A stretch of 64,000 bases of DNA from Nodosilinea sp. PGN35 (GCF_029109325.1 NZ_JAQKQJ010000010.1:1178001-1242000); one strand, 5' to 3'; positions 16,427 to 26,455 are shown, counted from the stretch's first letter. Notes: generated by a model not told the origin, from the letters alone. Translations and numbers: made by a program.

Positions 16427-17188
16427 ATGACAACTTCTGGCAACTATAGAGATGTCACAGCAATTATTGTGGCAATGACTGATAGAGAAAAACCGTTTCT
16501 CATGGAGTCAATAACATCGGTTTTTCGTCAATCTGATGTCACTCAAGTGATCCTATGCGTTGACAAAGAAAACAGCTGGGTACATTCAACAGTAGGTAGC
16601 CTCCTAGAAGACATACGTTTAGAACTTTTGAAGCTGCCGCTCATGCCTCCAGGCGCGATCCGTAACGAAGCCACAAAGTACGTTAAAAATCCTTGGCTAG
16701 CATACTGCGATGGCGATGATGTCTGGTGCGAAGAAAAAATATGTAGTCAAAGAGAAGTGGCCCATGACAGGGATTGCGATTTTGTCGGTACAGACCACTA
16801 TCTGACAAATGAAAAAGGTGCTGTAAAAGCATTTGCCTTAGCGCAAAACTTACCCATGACTTCATCATGGTTGGTTCGAACAAAAATCATGCAGCAGTTC
16901 CCGTTCAACGAATCTCTATATACCGGAGAGGACGGCGAATGGTGGATTCGGACAGAAAATGTAATTCAAAAAGTAAGGCTTCCGAAGATGCTTATTCGCT
17001 ATCGTGTTTCAAGTGGAAGCCTTAGCTCAGCGACATCTTCCAAAAAGAAAAAAGCCTTAATTGTTCTTTTTTCCTCTGTTCCCGTTTTTGGATTAAGCAT
17101 CACTGGGCTAACATTTTTTGCATGGCTGTTTACGCGAAGATCATACTATCTATGGCAACCCAGGTGGGGAAACCAGCCAAACGCCTAA
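16427..17188 (+). CDS. GT2 family glycosyltransferase
   Basis: A 253-residue GT-A fold glycosyltransferase. TAIIVAMTDREKPFLMESITSV at the N-terminus and the metal-binding YCDGDDVWCEEK (about 93-104) match the family 2 pattern, with an EDGEWWIRTE acceptor-side motif at about 166-175. A hydrophobic stretch near the C-terminus (about 207-232) may anchor it to the membrane. The gene is AT-rich relative to the preceding one. Donor and acceptor sugars cannot be read from sequence. Confidence 0.82.
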   Translation: MTTSGNYRDVTAIIVAMTDREKPFLMESITSVFRQSDVTQVILCVDKENSWVHSTVGSLLEDIRLELLKLPLMPPGAIRNEATKYVKNPWLAYCDGDDVWCEEKICSQREVAHDRDCDFVGTDHYLTNEKGAVKAFALAQNLPMTSSWLVRTKIMQQFPFNESLYTGEDGEWWIRTENVIQKVRLPKMLIRYRVSSGSLSSATSSKKKKALIVLFSSVPVFGLSITGLTFFAWLFTRRSYYLWQPRWGNQPNA

Positions 17189-17264
17189 ATGATCGGGCTT
17201 TTGATCTGCAAGAGAATAGTATCTAGAGAAATTTGTATATCCTAAAACCTATGGAATACTCAAA

Positions 17265-18101
17265 ATGGTAAAACTATTCTGGTGGAAAAACACTCCCTCT
17301 ATAAGTAATCCTAGATCGATCGGCAAAGCATTTAAGAGGACTTTTCATTATAAACTACCTTTCGTTTTCCGAAATTTTGGTGATGAACTCTCCCCAGTAA
17401 TTATTGCTAAGCTGACTGACCAAAAGGTCTGTTTTTCTGACAAGCCAGAAAAATTAGTCTCCCTTGGCAGCATTTTGCATCTTGCAGACTCAAAAGATTC
17501 TGTGTGGGGCACAGGGCTATTGAGAGAAAATATGATACCAAGAGTCAAGGACATTAGTATTTTTTCTGTTAGAGGGCCTTTAACAAAAAGTGCTTTAGTA
17601 AAAAACGGGTACAACTGTCCCAGTGTATATGGCGATCCAGGTCTTCTAGTGCCATATCTTTGGAAAAACGAAAGTAGTCCCAAATATAAAATAGGTGTAA
17701 TCCCGCATTGGTCTCAAATACGCCACCTAAAAAAGGATAGCTTTGACACAAAATCCATTAATCTAATTGATGTTTCAAACCCATGGAATAAGGTTATAGA
17801 TGACATTCAGAGCTGCGAGATAATTCTTTCAACTAGCTTGCACGGCCTAATTCTGGCTGATGCATACAATATTCCAAGGGCAATGTTCTATATTGACACC
17901 CCTCCTGATTCTTCATGGTTCAAGTACGAAGACTACAGCGCATCTATAGATGCAACCCTTGTACCATACGATTCAGGGGGATGCATGCAAGATATAGTAA
18001 GTCTTTCCGAAAAAGCTGCACTCAATCCAGTTAAAAATGGAATAGTAGAAAAATTGCTTGAAGCAGCTCCGTTCAAACTCAGCAGATATTCGTTGAATTA
18101 A
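17265..18101 (+). CDS. Polysaccharide pyruvyl transferase family protein (1)
   Basis: A 278-residue protein of the polysaccharide pyruvyl transferase family, which uses phosphoenolpyruvate to place ketal pyruvate groups on sugars. Motifs: FRNFGDELSPVI (about 37-48), SLGSILH, SVRGPLTKSAL, VYGDPGLLVPYL and STSLHGLILADAYNIP (about 190-205). Together they resemble ExoV-like members. No signal peptide, so it would act on the cytoplasmic, lipid-linked unit. Confidence 0.88.
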   Translation: MVKLFWWKNTPSISNPRSIGKAFKRTFHYKLPFVFRNFGDELSPVIIAKLTDQKVCFSDKPEKLVSLGSILHLADSKDSVWGTGLLRENMIPRVKDISIFSVRGPLTKSALVKNGYNCPSVYGDPGLLVPYLWKNESSPKYKIGVIPHWSQIRHLKKDSFDTKSINLIDVSNPWNKVIDDIQSCEIILSTSLHGLILADAYNIPRAMFYIDTPPDSSWFKYEDYSASIDATLVPYDSGGCMQDIVSLSEKAALNPVKNGIVEKLLEAAPFKLSRYSLN

Positions 18102-18206
18102 GATGAACGAGTTCGCAAAATTCCTGGCAAAACGGTAATTTAGCATAGGGTCTTTTAGGGCAATTATCGTCGCAAATATCTTCCGCTAGCAATAGTTAAG
18201 GCTGTC

Positions 18207-19997
18207 ATGATCCAATACTTCAAAAAAATTTGGTACATCTTAGGAGATTCTAAGAAGCAGCTACCACTATTGATGCTGCTTTTCCTTGTCTCTTCTATGG
18301 CTGAAACGTTTGGCATAGGTCTTCTAGGGCCATTCTTTGGAATTGTGTCTGACCCAACTTTAATTCAAAGAACGCCAGCTTTACAACACGCATCCCAAAT
18401 TTTAGGAACCAACTCAAATGAATCATTCATTGTTTTTTTGTGCGGCCTAATTGTCTTTGTTTTTTTGATTAAATCAGCCCTCTATTTCTTTTCAAAATAC
18501 TATATCTTGCATTTCAGTCATTCCCACAGAGGCAAAATGATTGAAATTTTAAACAAGGCATATTTAAACAGCGACTACAACTACTTCATTGGCAAAAACT
18601 CTGCAAACTTGCTCAAAAACATTACGGTAGAAACCCAAGATTTTTGCTACAAAATACTTCTTTCATTGCTTTATGGAGTATCAAACTTACTAATTTTGTT
18701 TTTCCTGTTGCTGCTAATGATGACGACTGATATGTTGCTTTTGTTAGTGACATTAGCCGCCTTAGCGCCAATATTTTTAATCATTTACGCTATGAGAAAT
18801 CATCTCAGGCGATGGGGCAAAACGGTTTCAGAAGCAATGCAAGACATTATCAAAACTCTCAATCACGGTCTGGGGGGATTCAAAGAAACTCGTGTAATTG
18901 GTTGTGCACCCTACTTTGAAGCTCAGATGGCAGAATATACGCAGCGATATGCCCATACAGCATCGTTGTCAGCAAGCTTTAATATGCTGCCTAGGATCTT
19001 AATTGAAACAGCCCTAGTTGTTTTTATTGTCTTGTTTATTGCGGTTTCGCAGCTGTTTCTAACTCGAAGCACTGACGAGCTAATTGCAAGTTTGAGCGTG
19101 TTTGCAGTAGCCTCTATTCGGCTCCTGCCTGCCGCAAGTCAAGTTATGGGAACCCTGGGAGGAATTCAATCTACTCGGCATGTAGCTGATATATTGTATG
19201 CCGACCTAAAAGAGGCAGAAAACCAAATTGCCCAATATAACTACACTCAAAAGAGCCCAGGCTATGGTTTAAATGGCGATTCTTCCAATGCCATGAAGTT
19301 TGCCAAGCAAATTAGTTTACGTAATATTTTATACCGATACTCAGAAAAACTAGAGCCAGCTATTAATAACATTTCATTGGAAATTAAAAAGGGTGAGAGC
19401 ATCGCTTTCATAGGAAAATCTGGAGCCGGTAAGACTACCTTAGTAGATATTATCTTGGGAGTTTTAATGCCCCAAGAAGGCGATATTACTGTGGACGGTG
19501 CTTCTATTTATGAAAACCTACGGGCTTGGCAAAATCTTGTCGGCTATATTCCCCAATCAATTTTTCTGCTTGACGATACAGTAGAACGAAACATTGCCTT
19601 TGGCGTTCCAGACCGTCTTATTGATTACGAACGCTTAGAGAAAGCCATTGCCTCCGCTCAGCTAGAGGAACTGGTACAGCAGCTTCCCAAGGGCATTCAT
19701 ACCCGTGTGGGAGAAAGAGGTGTCATGCTATCGGGTGGACAACGCCAGCGGATTGGCATTGCGAGAGCTCTGTATCATGAACGGGAAATTTTAGTGCTCG
19801 ATGAGGCAACATCCGCTTTAGATAACGAAACGGAGCAAAAAGTAAGTGAGGCTATTCAGACGTTATCGGGAGAAAAGACCGTAATTATTATTGCACATCG
19901 CCTGTCCACAGTGAAGCATTGCAACAGAGTATATTCACTTGAAAAAGGAGTAATTGCTCGAGCCGGAACTTATCAAGAAGTCGTGCTAAATCAATAG
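18207..19997 (+). CDS. ABC exporter, fused permease-ATPase (PglK/MsbA type)
   Basis: A 596-residue ABC half-transporter: about six membrane helices (residues 15-320), then a nucleotide-binding domain (about 350-590) with Walker A GKSGAGKTTL, Q-loop YIPQS, signature LSGGQRQR, Walker B ILVLDEATSALD and H-loop AHR. Members of this type flip lipid-linked sugars (PglK) or lipids (MsbA). Because it lies among glycosyltransferases and no Wzx-like flippase was seen, it is the best candidate for turning the lipid-linked unit to the periplasmic side; that is inference. Confidence 0.92.
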   Translation: MIQYFKKIWYILGDSKKQLPLLMLLFLVSSMAETFGIGLLGPFFGIVSDPTLIQRTPALQHASQILGTNSNESFIVFLCGLIVFVFLIKSALYFFSKYYILHFSHSHRGKMIEILNKAYLNSDYNYFIGKNSANLLKNITVETQDFCYKILLSLLYGVSNLLILFFLLLLMMTTDMLLLLVTLAALAPIFLIIYAMRNHLRRWGKTVSEAMQDIIKTLNHGLGGFKETRVIGCAPYFEAQMAEYTQRYAHTASLSASFNMLPRILIETALVVFIVLFIAVSQLFLTRSTDELIASLSVFAVASIRLLPAASQVMGTLGGIQSTRHVADILYADLKEAENQIAQYNYTQKSPGYGLNGDSSNAMKFAKQISLRNILYRYSEKLEPAINNISLEIKKGESIAFIGKSGAGKTTLVDIILGVLMPQEGDITVDGASIYENLRAWQNLVGYIPQSIFLLDDTVERNIAFGVPDRLIDYERLEKAIASAQLEELVQQLPKGIHTRVGERGVMLSGGQRQRIGIARALYHEREILVLDEATSALDNETEQKVSEAIQTLSGEKTVIIIAHRLSTVKHCNRVYSLEKGVIARAGTYQEVVLNQ

Positions 19998-20062
19998 CAC
20001 CATATGGTTGATTGTTAGATTGATGTTAGAAAGTGCCTTTTCATTAAAGATATAGATAAAAA

Positions 20063-21235
20063 ATGCGCGAAAAAAATTACAAAAATCACAGTGTTCAGAT
20101 CCTATACGATGCGAGAACCCAATTTGAGAATTTAGGCGATCTTGTAATTAACAAAATATTACTTGATGAGTTGAGGTTGTATGCGAAGTTAGTTATTAAT
20201 ATTCAAGGCGTTCCAACTTGGTATCAAGAGGCTTTATCAGTATTACCTGAAGAAAGGGTTGATGAGAAAAACATAAAATTTCGACATCGGGTTTTGCTGA
20301 ATGGATTAAGGGCTTGTTTCGCAGGCGATAAAAATGTTTTTTTGGTCACTAATCCAGGTCATCATTATGGAAGCATGAAGGCGGTCGGAGGGCAGCCTCT
20401 TAAATTGTTATTCTATTTAATTCTTTTGAGGCTTTCAGGCATTAAAGTCTGTAGATTTGGAGTTTCTATCGGCCCTTTTACTGGCTTAAGAGTACTTATT
20501 GAAAAAGTGCGCTCAAAATTTACATATTTTGATTCCGTAAGGGATAGTCTGTCAATCAACTATGCAAAAAGCATCGGCCTAAAAGAACCATTGTTCTTTC
20601 CCGATCTGGCTTGGCTAATAAAGACTGATTTCTTAGACAATACAATACAAGAGGAAGATCGTGATTTCGTAGTATTTAGTTTTCGAGATTTAAGTTCTTC
20701 TGCTGTCAAACCTTTAACCAGTCAAACCAATTTGTTTGACAAGCTAGACATTATTGCTGAGTTTTGTGTTGAAAAGTTATCAAAAAAGATCTTAATCACC
20801 TATCAGGTTGAGCATGATTATGAATTTTCAAAAGAAATTTTTGATCGATATTCTGCAAAATATGGAAACGTAAGCAAAGTCGAGTTCATTGAATCAAGAT
20901 TAGATACCGTCTCAATGCAAATGATATACAGCCAGTCCTACATAACCTTCAGCAATCGATTGCATGTGCTTATGTTTTCAATGGCTCATGGTTCTTTACC
21001 AATAGGCATAGTTGATTCAAACAAGAATGCTAAAATAGTAGGCATCTTTTTAGACTCAGGCATGGCTGATTTGCTGCTTGATATTTCCTCTTGTGATCGA
21101 GCTTTTATCGAAGAAAAACTAAAGAAAATCGCAGATGAACTCTGTTCAATGAGAGGGGAAATTAAGAAAAAGTTTGAAAGCAATAGAACGCTTGGCAAAA
21201 CTATGATGAAAGATATGTTTTGCCAGGTGAAATAA
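20063..21235 (+). CDS. Polysaccharide pyruvyl transferase family protein (2)
   Basis: A 390-residue protein with the pattern of the pyruvyl transferase family: an early ENLGDLVIN segment, RFGVSIGPFTG, a SVRDSLSINYAKSIGL segment, PDLAWL and FSNRLHVLMFSMAHGSLP, the C-terminal R-H motif found in CsaB-like proteins. Compared with the protein at 17265 it is longer and much diverged. The gene is AT-rich. It could transfer pyruvate or belong to a related subfamily of unknown donor. Confidence 0.8.
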   Translation: MREKNYKNHSVQILYDARTQFENLGDLVINKILLDELRLYAKLVINIQGVPTWYQEALSVLPEERVDEKNIKFRHRVLLNGLRACFAGDKNVFLVTNPGHHYGSMKAVGGQPLKLLFYLILLRLSGIKVCRFGVSIGPFTGLRVLIEKVRSKFTYFDSVRDSLSINYAKSIGLKEPLFFPDLAWLIKTDFLDNTIQEEDRDFVVFSFRDLSSSAVKPLTSQTNLFDKLDIIAEFCVEKLSKKILITYQVEHDYEFSKEIFDRYSAKYGNVSKVEFIESRLDTVSMQMIYSQSYITFSNRLHVLMFSMAHGSLPIGIVDSNKNAKIVGIFLDSGMADLLLDISSCDRAFIEEKLKKIADELCSMRGEIKKKFESNRTLGKTMMKDMFCQVK

Positions 21236-21324
21236 TTCTGCTAAACATACTTTTTGTTTCTAAATTCTTTGCTTTCTAAAGGAGTTGGTGTAAAATGCTG
21301 CAATTTTAATGCCGAAAGCTTAGG

Positions 21325-21346
21325 TTCAAAGTGCTAGCACTTTGAA
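21325..21346. repeat. 22-bp perfect palindrome
   Basis: TTCAAAGTGCTAGCACTTTGAA is its own reverse complement, in the 226-base gap between the pyruvyl transferase and the next glycosyltransferase. No T-run follows. It may be a dimeric regulator site or an RNA hairpin. Confidence 0.7.
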
Positions 21347-21461
21347 GTTACAGAAAATAGTAGACTACACCAAATTTTGTTTGCTAATTTTTCAATGTCG
21401 ATATCGCGCCTAATTTTGAAATAGTCAGAAAATTTCTCGCTTGCCCAATATATAAAAGTTT

Positions 21462-22364
21462 ATGGAAGCATCTATAGCTATTTTTATTTTTAATAGACCT
21501 CAAGAGAGTAGAAAGGTTTTTGAAGCAGTTCGCCTAATAAAGCCTTCAAGACTTTTTCTGGTTGCCGATGGACCTCGTCCATTGCGTACTGGCGAGACAG
21601 AAAAATGTGAGCTAACCCGAAAGATTTTTGAGGAAATTGACTGGACCTGTGACGTAAGGAAAAATTACTCCGAAATAAACTTAGGCTGTGCTAGAAGGGT
21701 TTCTAGTGGATTGAACTGGGTTTTTAGTCTTGTAGAAGAGGCTATCATCCTTGAAGATGACTGTGTTCCTCATCCAACTTTTTTTCGCTATTGCATTGAA
21801 CTACTGGAGCGGTATAGGGACGATGAACGAGTCATGTCTATATGTGGATTAAGCGTACCTCCCTCATCTAGACGAGACAGCTTCAGCTACTGCTTCTCGC
21901 AATATCAGCGCTGTTGGGGGTGGGCCAGCTGGCGGCGAGCCTGGCAACACTATGATCACGATATGCAGCTGTGGCCGCAAGCCGCTGAAACTAATTTGCT
22001 AGAGGATCTTCTGCCCGATAGGCAGTCTGTAGATTTCTGGCACAACAAGTTTCAAGCTGTGTACGACGGCAAAATTGATAGCTGGGCTTACCGCTGGATG
22101 CTAGCCTGCTGGCTTCATAGGGGGCTGAGCATCATACCCAGCACTAACCTAATTGCAAATGTCGGCGTTACTTCAGATGCAACCCACACGGTAAATGACA
22201 GTTTTGCCGCTCAGCTTACCGCCAGCGAAATTTCGTTTCCTCTACAGCATCCTCCCTATATGGTTCAAGATCGTCAAGCCGATCTCTACATTCAAAGAAC
22301 ACGCCATAGCGCAGGCTTAGCCTACAGAGTTGAGCGGAAGCTTAAAAAGCTTCTAAAGGTGTAG
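21462..22364 (+). CDS. Glycosyltransferase (GT-A fold)
   Basis: A 300-residue enzyme with a nucleotide-sugar transferase fold: IAIFIFNRPQESRKVFEAV at the start, FLVADGPRP, then EAIILEDDCVPHPTFF (about 92-107), where the EDD is the metal site. The later RCWGWASWRRAW (about 148-159) is typical of a bacterial glycosyltransferase group seen in capsule loci. GC content rises in its second half. Sugar specificity is unknown. Confidence 0.82.
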   Translation: MEASIAIFIFNRPQESRKVFEAVRLIKPSRLFLVADGPRPLRTGETEKCELTRKIFEEIDWTCDVRKNYSEINLGCARRVSSGLNWVFSLVEEAIILEDDCVPHPTFFRYCIELLERYRDDERVMSICGLSVPPSSRRDSFSYCFSQYQRCWGWASWRRAWQHYDHDMQLWPQAAETNLLEDLLPDRQSVDFWHNKFQAVYDGKIDSWAYRWMLACWLHRGLSIIPSTNLIANVGVTSDATHTVNDSFAAQLTASEISFPLQHPPYMVQDRQADLYIQRTRHSAGLAYRVERKLKKLLKV

Positions 22365-22412
22365 CGCTGGAATCTAGCGAGATACTATTGTTTTTAGTAC
22401 AGGAATCACTAT

Positions 22413-23495
22413 ATGAAAGCAGCTGTTTGGGGATCTTATAACTACGGGAACTACGGCGATGACATTATGGCCCTTCAGTTTGCTCAAACCCTAAATTCTA
22501 ACGGGCTTCAGCCCTGGGTTTATCGCTTAAATCGCGACGTGGCTAGTCGCTTTCAAATTCATTCAACCGATTCAATTGACGAACTTCTAGAGCAGGCTGA
22601 GTTTTGCTTAATTGGCGGTGGAGCAATGCTAGAGAGCGGCCCATCAGAAATGGATCTAGATTTCGAAGACCTCACGCGGGCGAGCGCTAGGTATCACTGT
22701 CCGGTTTTTCCCGTATCGGTGGGGGGTGATGGTCAGGGAATTCTTAGCCGTTTATCTCCTCAAAAAAAGGCATTTTGGACAAGCGACTATTGTCAGAACC
22801 CTACCGTTCGCCTAACTAGCGATGTTGCCCTCGCGCAGTTGCTCGATAAGCAGGCCACTTACTACCCCGATGTATTGTGGACAGTCAAAGATGCTTGGGG
22901 CATTGAGCCGAAGCAAAATGCCGATGGCAAAATGCATGTTGGTATCAACATTCCTAACTCGGCTGCGGCCAGGCTAATGGTGCAGCAGCTCAGCACCATT
23001 GCAGCAGTACGGCGAGATATCGTCTTTCACTTCATCCGCACCTATTTGCCGACATCTCCGGTCAATTTAGAGCTGATGCCTAAATCTCAATCGCCGTTTA
23101 TTCGACAACACGTCTATACTGACCCAAAAGAGACGCTTGAGTTTCTCTCTAGCCTCAACTTAGTGATCTCGCACAAGCTACATTTGGGGCTTACAGCGCT
23201 AGCGCTGGGTGTACCTTTCCTGAGCCTGGGTGGCAAAGGCAAAACGAAGACATTTCTAAGGGAGATCGGAGCCGACTTTGCCATTTTCTCTTCGCGCAAA
23301 AAGAATACAGAACTGGTAGCCCTACTCTCTAGTCGCAAAAAGCTCAATCAGTTTGGGCAAATGTTCGACTGGTCTCTGATTCAGCAGCTGCAGCAGATTA
23401 GCTCTGGACATCTCAATCACGTTAAAGCCATAGCGACTGACTTAGGGGCTGAGGCTACAGGCCGCAAGTCTAAATCTGAGCTGCTAACACCATGA
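22413..23495 (+). CDS. Polysaccharide pyruvyl transferase family protein (3)
   Basis: A 360-residue protein with SYNYGNYGDDIMALQF at the N-terminus, AEFCLIGGGAML (about 62-73), and ISHKLHLGLTALALGVPFLSLG (about 250-271), the typical layout of the pyruvyl transferase family. It is the third member within 6 kb. Its stop overlaps the next start by four bases (ATGA at 23492), so it is translated together with the following GT4 enzyme. Confidence 0.86.
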   Translation: MKAAVWGSYNYGNYGDDIMALQFAQTLNSNGLQPWVYRLNRDVASRFQIHSTDSIDELLEQAEFCLIGGGAMLESGPSEMDLDFEDLTRASARYHCPVFPVSVGGDGQGILSRLSPQKKAFWTSDYCQNPTVRLTSDVALAQLLDKQATYYPDVLWTVKDAWGIEPKQNADGKMHVGINIPNSAAARLMVQQLSTIAAVRRDIVFHFIRTYLPTSPVNLELMPKSQSPFIRQHVYTDPKETLEFLSSLNLVISHKLHLGLTALALGVPFLSLGGKGKTKTFLREIGADFAIFSSRKKNTELVALLSSRKKLNQFGQMFDWSLIQQLQQISSGHLNHVKAIATDLGAEATGRKSKSELLTP

Positions 23496-24724
23496 AAATT
23501 CTGCATTTGAGCACCTCTGACCTGGATGGCGGAGCAGCTAAAGCAGCCTATCGCATCCACCGAGGCCTAATCAGCAATGGGTTAGGTTCAACCATGTTGG
23601 TCAGGCACAAACTCAGCAGCGATCCTACCGTGATTGCCAACAAAACTATTCTGGCTCAGGTGGGTTCAAAGGTAGACGGGCGACCTCTGAAGCGCTATGC
23701 CCAACGGGAGCGCACTATGTTTTCGCCGCAGTGGTTTCCTGACTCAGTGGTTGGTCGCGTGCAAGCGCTAAACCCCGATGTTGTACACCTGCACTGGACC
23801 TGCAATGGTTTTTTGCAGATTGAATCTCTGGCCAAGTTCAAAAAGCCAATTGTCTGGACCCTGCACGATATGTGGGCGTTTACCGGCGGTTGCCACTATG
23901 CGAAGGATTGCGATGGCTACACCAAAGGCTGCGGCAGCTGCCCTCAACTTGGCAGCAACTCAGCTAAAGACTTATCTCACAACGTCTGGCTGCGAAAAGC
24001 AAAAGCTTGGCGCAACTTGCAGCTAACAGTAGTGACCCCTAGCCAGTGGATGGCTCAGTGCGCCAATGCCAGTTCCCTGTTTAGCCAGAGCCGGGTTAAG
24101 GTGATAGCCAACGGAATTGACGGTGAACGGTACCGACCTATCAGAAAGGCTGTTGCCCGTGAGGCACTGAACTTGCCCAAAGATAAACGCTTAGTACTAT
24201 TTGGAGCAGGCAGCACAACGGGCGATCAGCGAAAAGGCTTTCATCACTTGCTAGCGGCCCTTCAACGCCTACAATTTGATGAATGGCGCGATCGCTTAGA
24301 GCTAGTAATTTTCGGCGAATCTGCCGGCAATAGCGCCTTGCCCATACCCTACAAGACTCACTATCTAGGCAGACTCAATGACGACGCTTCCATTGCTTTA
24401 GCCTATGCGTCTGCTGATGTGTTTTTAGCGCCCTCATTACAAGATAACTTGCCTAACACGATCGTCGAATCGCTTATGTGTGGAACGCCTTGTGTGGCTT
24501 TTAAAGTTGGAGGTATGGTAGACATGATTGACCACCAGCGCACCGGATACTTAGTGGAGCCTTTTGATGTAGAAAATTTAGCTCAAGGAATTGCCTGGAC
24601 ATTAGGTGATGACCTTAGACGATCGGAGCTATCTCAACAGGCACGAGTGCAGGCGCTGAGAAAATTTGACCTCTTCAAACAAGCTGAGATGTATCGTCTA
24701 GTCTACGAAAGTTCCCTAAACTAA
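23492..24724 (+). CDS. GT4 family glycosyltransferase
   Basis: A 410-residue GT-B enzyme. N-terminal half: ILHLSTSDLDGGAAKAAYRI and VHLHWTCNGF, with a cysteine-rich insert (GGCHYAKDCDGYTKGCGSCP, about 131-150) that recurs in WcaC-like transferases and may bind a metal. C-terminal half: VIANGIDGERY, FLAPSLQDNLPNTIVESLMCGTP with the donor-binding E-x7-E arrangement. Overlaps the preceding gene by four bases. It contains the first GCGATCGC octamer (about 24288) after a gap of more than 8 kb. Confidence 0.9.
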   Translation: MKILHLSTSDLDGGAAKAAYRIHRGLISNGLGSTMLVRHKLSSDPTVIANKTILAQVGSKVDGRPLKRYAQRERTMFSPQWFPDSVVGRVQALNPDVVHLHWTCNGFLQIESLAKFKKPIVWTLHDMWAFTGGCHYAKDCDGYTKGCGSCPQLGSNSAKDLSHNVWLRKAKAWRNLQLTVVTPSQWMAQCANASSLFSQSRVKVIANGIDGERYRPIRKAVAREALNLPKDKRLVLFGAGSTTGDQRKGFHHLLAALQRLQFDEWRDRLELVIFGESAGNSALPIPYKTHYLGRLNDDASIALAYASADVFLAPSLQDNLPNTIVESLMCGTPCVAFKVGGMVDMIDHQRTGYLVEPFDVENLAQGIAWTLGDDLRRSELSQQARVQALRKFDLFKQAEMYRLVYESSLN

Positions 24725-25013
24725 ATTAGTAGAACTACTGGACTCTGTACTTTTTACCTAAAAGGAAATACTCATTTATTTGCAAAAGTGCAGGTTTTCT
24801 AAGCCTTACTCTGTAGAGGGTGCATGAATAGGCAAGCCGATAACCAACAAAATCTGTACAGCATTACTATACATAAACTAGATGGCGCGACAGCAGAACC
24901 CAACACAATTAGCGCTGGCGCTGTTTGTATTAAGATTTTAACTAAATCAACTTCACTTTTTGCTCAGCAATCAGCTAAGCAATCTTAAAGTCAAAAACAA
25001 CTAATTCAACAAA

Positions 25014-26333
25014 ATGCGCAAGGCAATTGGGTCTTTACTTAATAAATTACTTGAGCTTTTGCTGCCGTATTGGATCATCGGCTACTACCTAGGCACCAAC
25101 ATTCCGTCTAGACAGGTTTATGTTTTATGGTTTGGGACGTTGTATTTACTGGCCTTCTTTGCCATAGCATTTAAATTCAAAAAGCTTTTAACCCTGCTTC
25201 TGCAAGAGCCTCTTGCCCTTTTGCTAATTGGTTTATCTGGTCTCTCCTGGTTCTGGTCGGTTGCGCCTGAAATTACCTTTGCCTCTTTTAGATCACTGAT
25301 TGTTCAATACGTTTTAGCAGGACTGCTTGTTATTTCTTACAAACCTGCTCAGCTCATTGGAATTATTGCTAAAGCTCTCTCAGCCTGCGGCTTGATAAGT
25401 GCTTTTTATATTGTCTTTATTCCTCATATAGGCATTAGAGGTAGTAGCCTTTTTAGCTCTTCTTGGAGAGGTGTATTTTCTCACCAAAGTGTTTTAGCTG
25501 GTGTCATGGGAATGGCAATCATAAGTCTTGTCTACTTTGGTTTATACCAAAAAATAGATAGCACCAAAGGCCCCTTGCATAATTGGTTTTTGCTGCCTCT
25601 TGCCATCTGCTCTGTAGTACTAATTTTCTGTGGTGCCAAAACAGCTCTTGTTAGCCTTATTGCATCATTTGTAGTATTGCCTATGTTTTTTCTAAAAAAG
25701 ATACGTAAAATAAAGGAACGCACAGTAATTTTCTTCACTCTGCTGTATATTCTGCTATTTGGTACAGCAACTGTCTATGCAGTACGGGAGTTTATTGTTG
25801 TTGAACTTTTAGGCAAAAGCTTAGATCTGACAGGCCGCTCAGATACATGGGAATTCTTAATTTCAAAACTGTCAGAACGCCCTATTTTAGGCTTCGGCCT
25901 AGATGCCTTCTGGCATAACAAGCAAATATCCAATGAGTTTGCAGGTATTGTTGGACGCCAAATTCCAAGTATTTATAACAGCCACAACGGACATCTAGAT
26001 ATTGCGGTAGGGTTGGGTTACGTGGGCGCGTTCTTTCTGGGAATTTTTGTCCTTAGAGTCGTATCTCGCAGCATAGTCTTTGCCTTAAACAGCTATAACA
26101 TAGCTGGCTTTTGGAGTTTACAGATTTCAGTTTTTATACTAATTGCTGGCTATTCTGATACATTCATTGGTCTTCTAAAGGCTAGAGGTCTTGCTTGGCT
26201 GATATTTAGCACAGCTTATTTGCTAGTTATTTATCAAATGAAAGGGCTTGGTCAAGAGAGAGTATACATTTCTGACAATCCCTACTTGCGGAAGACAAGT
26301 CGATTTGCTCGAGTGTACGGAAAGACAGTGTAA
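25014..26333 (+). CDS. O-antigen ligase/Wzy polymerase family membrane protein
   Basis: A 439-residue protein with about 10-12 membrane helices and the Wzy_C type loop: DLTGRSDTWEFLISKLSERPILGFGLDAFW (about 270-299) followed by SHNGHLDIAVGLGYVGA (about 322-338). Proteins with this domain polymerise undecaprenyl-linked repeat units or ligate them to an acceptor in the periplasm. Given the priming transferase and Wza/Wzc-like genes nearby, polymerase is the more likely role. The preceding 289-base gap holds nothing recognised. Confidence 0.88.
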   Translation: MRKAIGSLLNKLLELLLPYWIIGYYLGTNIPSRQVYVLWFGTLYLLAFFAIAFKFKKLLTLLLQEPLALLLIGLSGLSWFWSVAPEITFASFRSLIVQYVLAGLLVISYKPAQLIGIIAKALSACGLISAFYIVFIPHIGIRGSSLFSSSWRGVFSHQSVLAGVMGMAIISLVYFGLYQKIDSTKGPLHNWFLLPLAICSVVLIFCGAKTALVSLIASFVVLPMFFLKKIRKIKERTVIFFTLLYILLFGTATVYAVREFIVVELLGKSLDLTGRSDTWEFLISKLSERPILGFGLDAFWHNKQISNEFAGIVGRQIPSIYNSHNGHLDIAVGLGYVGAFFLGIFVLRVVSRSIVFALNSYNIAGFWSLQISVFILIAGYSDTFIGLLKARGLAWLIFSTAYLLVIYQMKGLGQERVYISDNPYLRKTSRFARVYGKTV

Positions 26334-26455
26334 GAGCGAACTTTGGGATGGCAATATAGCTTAGCTATAGATGAATCGAAGTAATCTTTTGATTCGTCTA
26401 GGAAGATCTTATCTAACATCGCATCCTCAAACTTTTTTACTATTTTTACTCGGCC

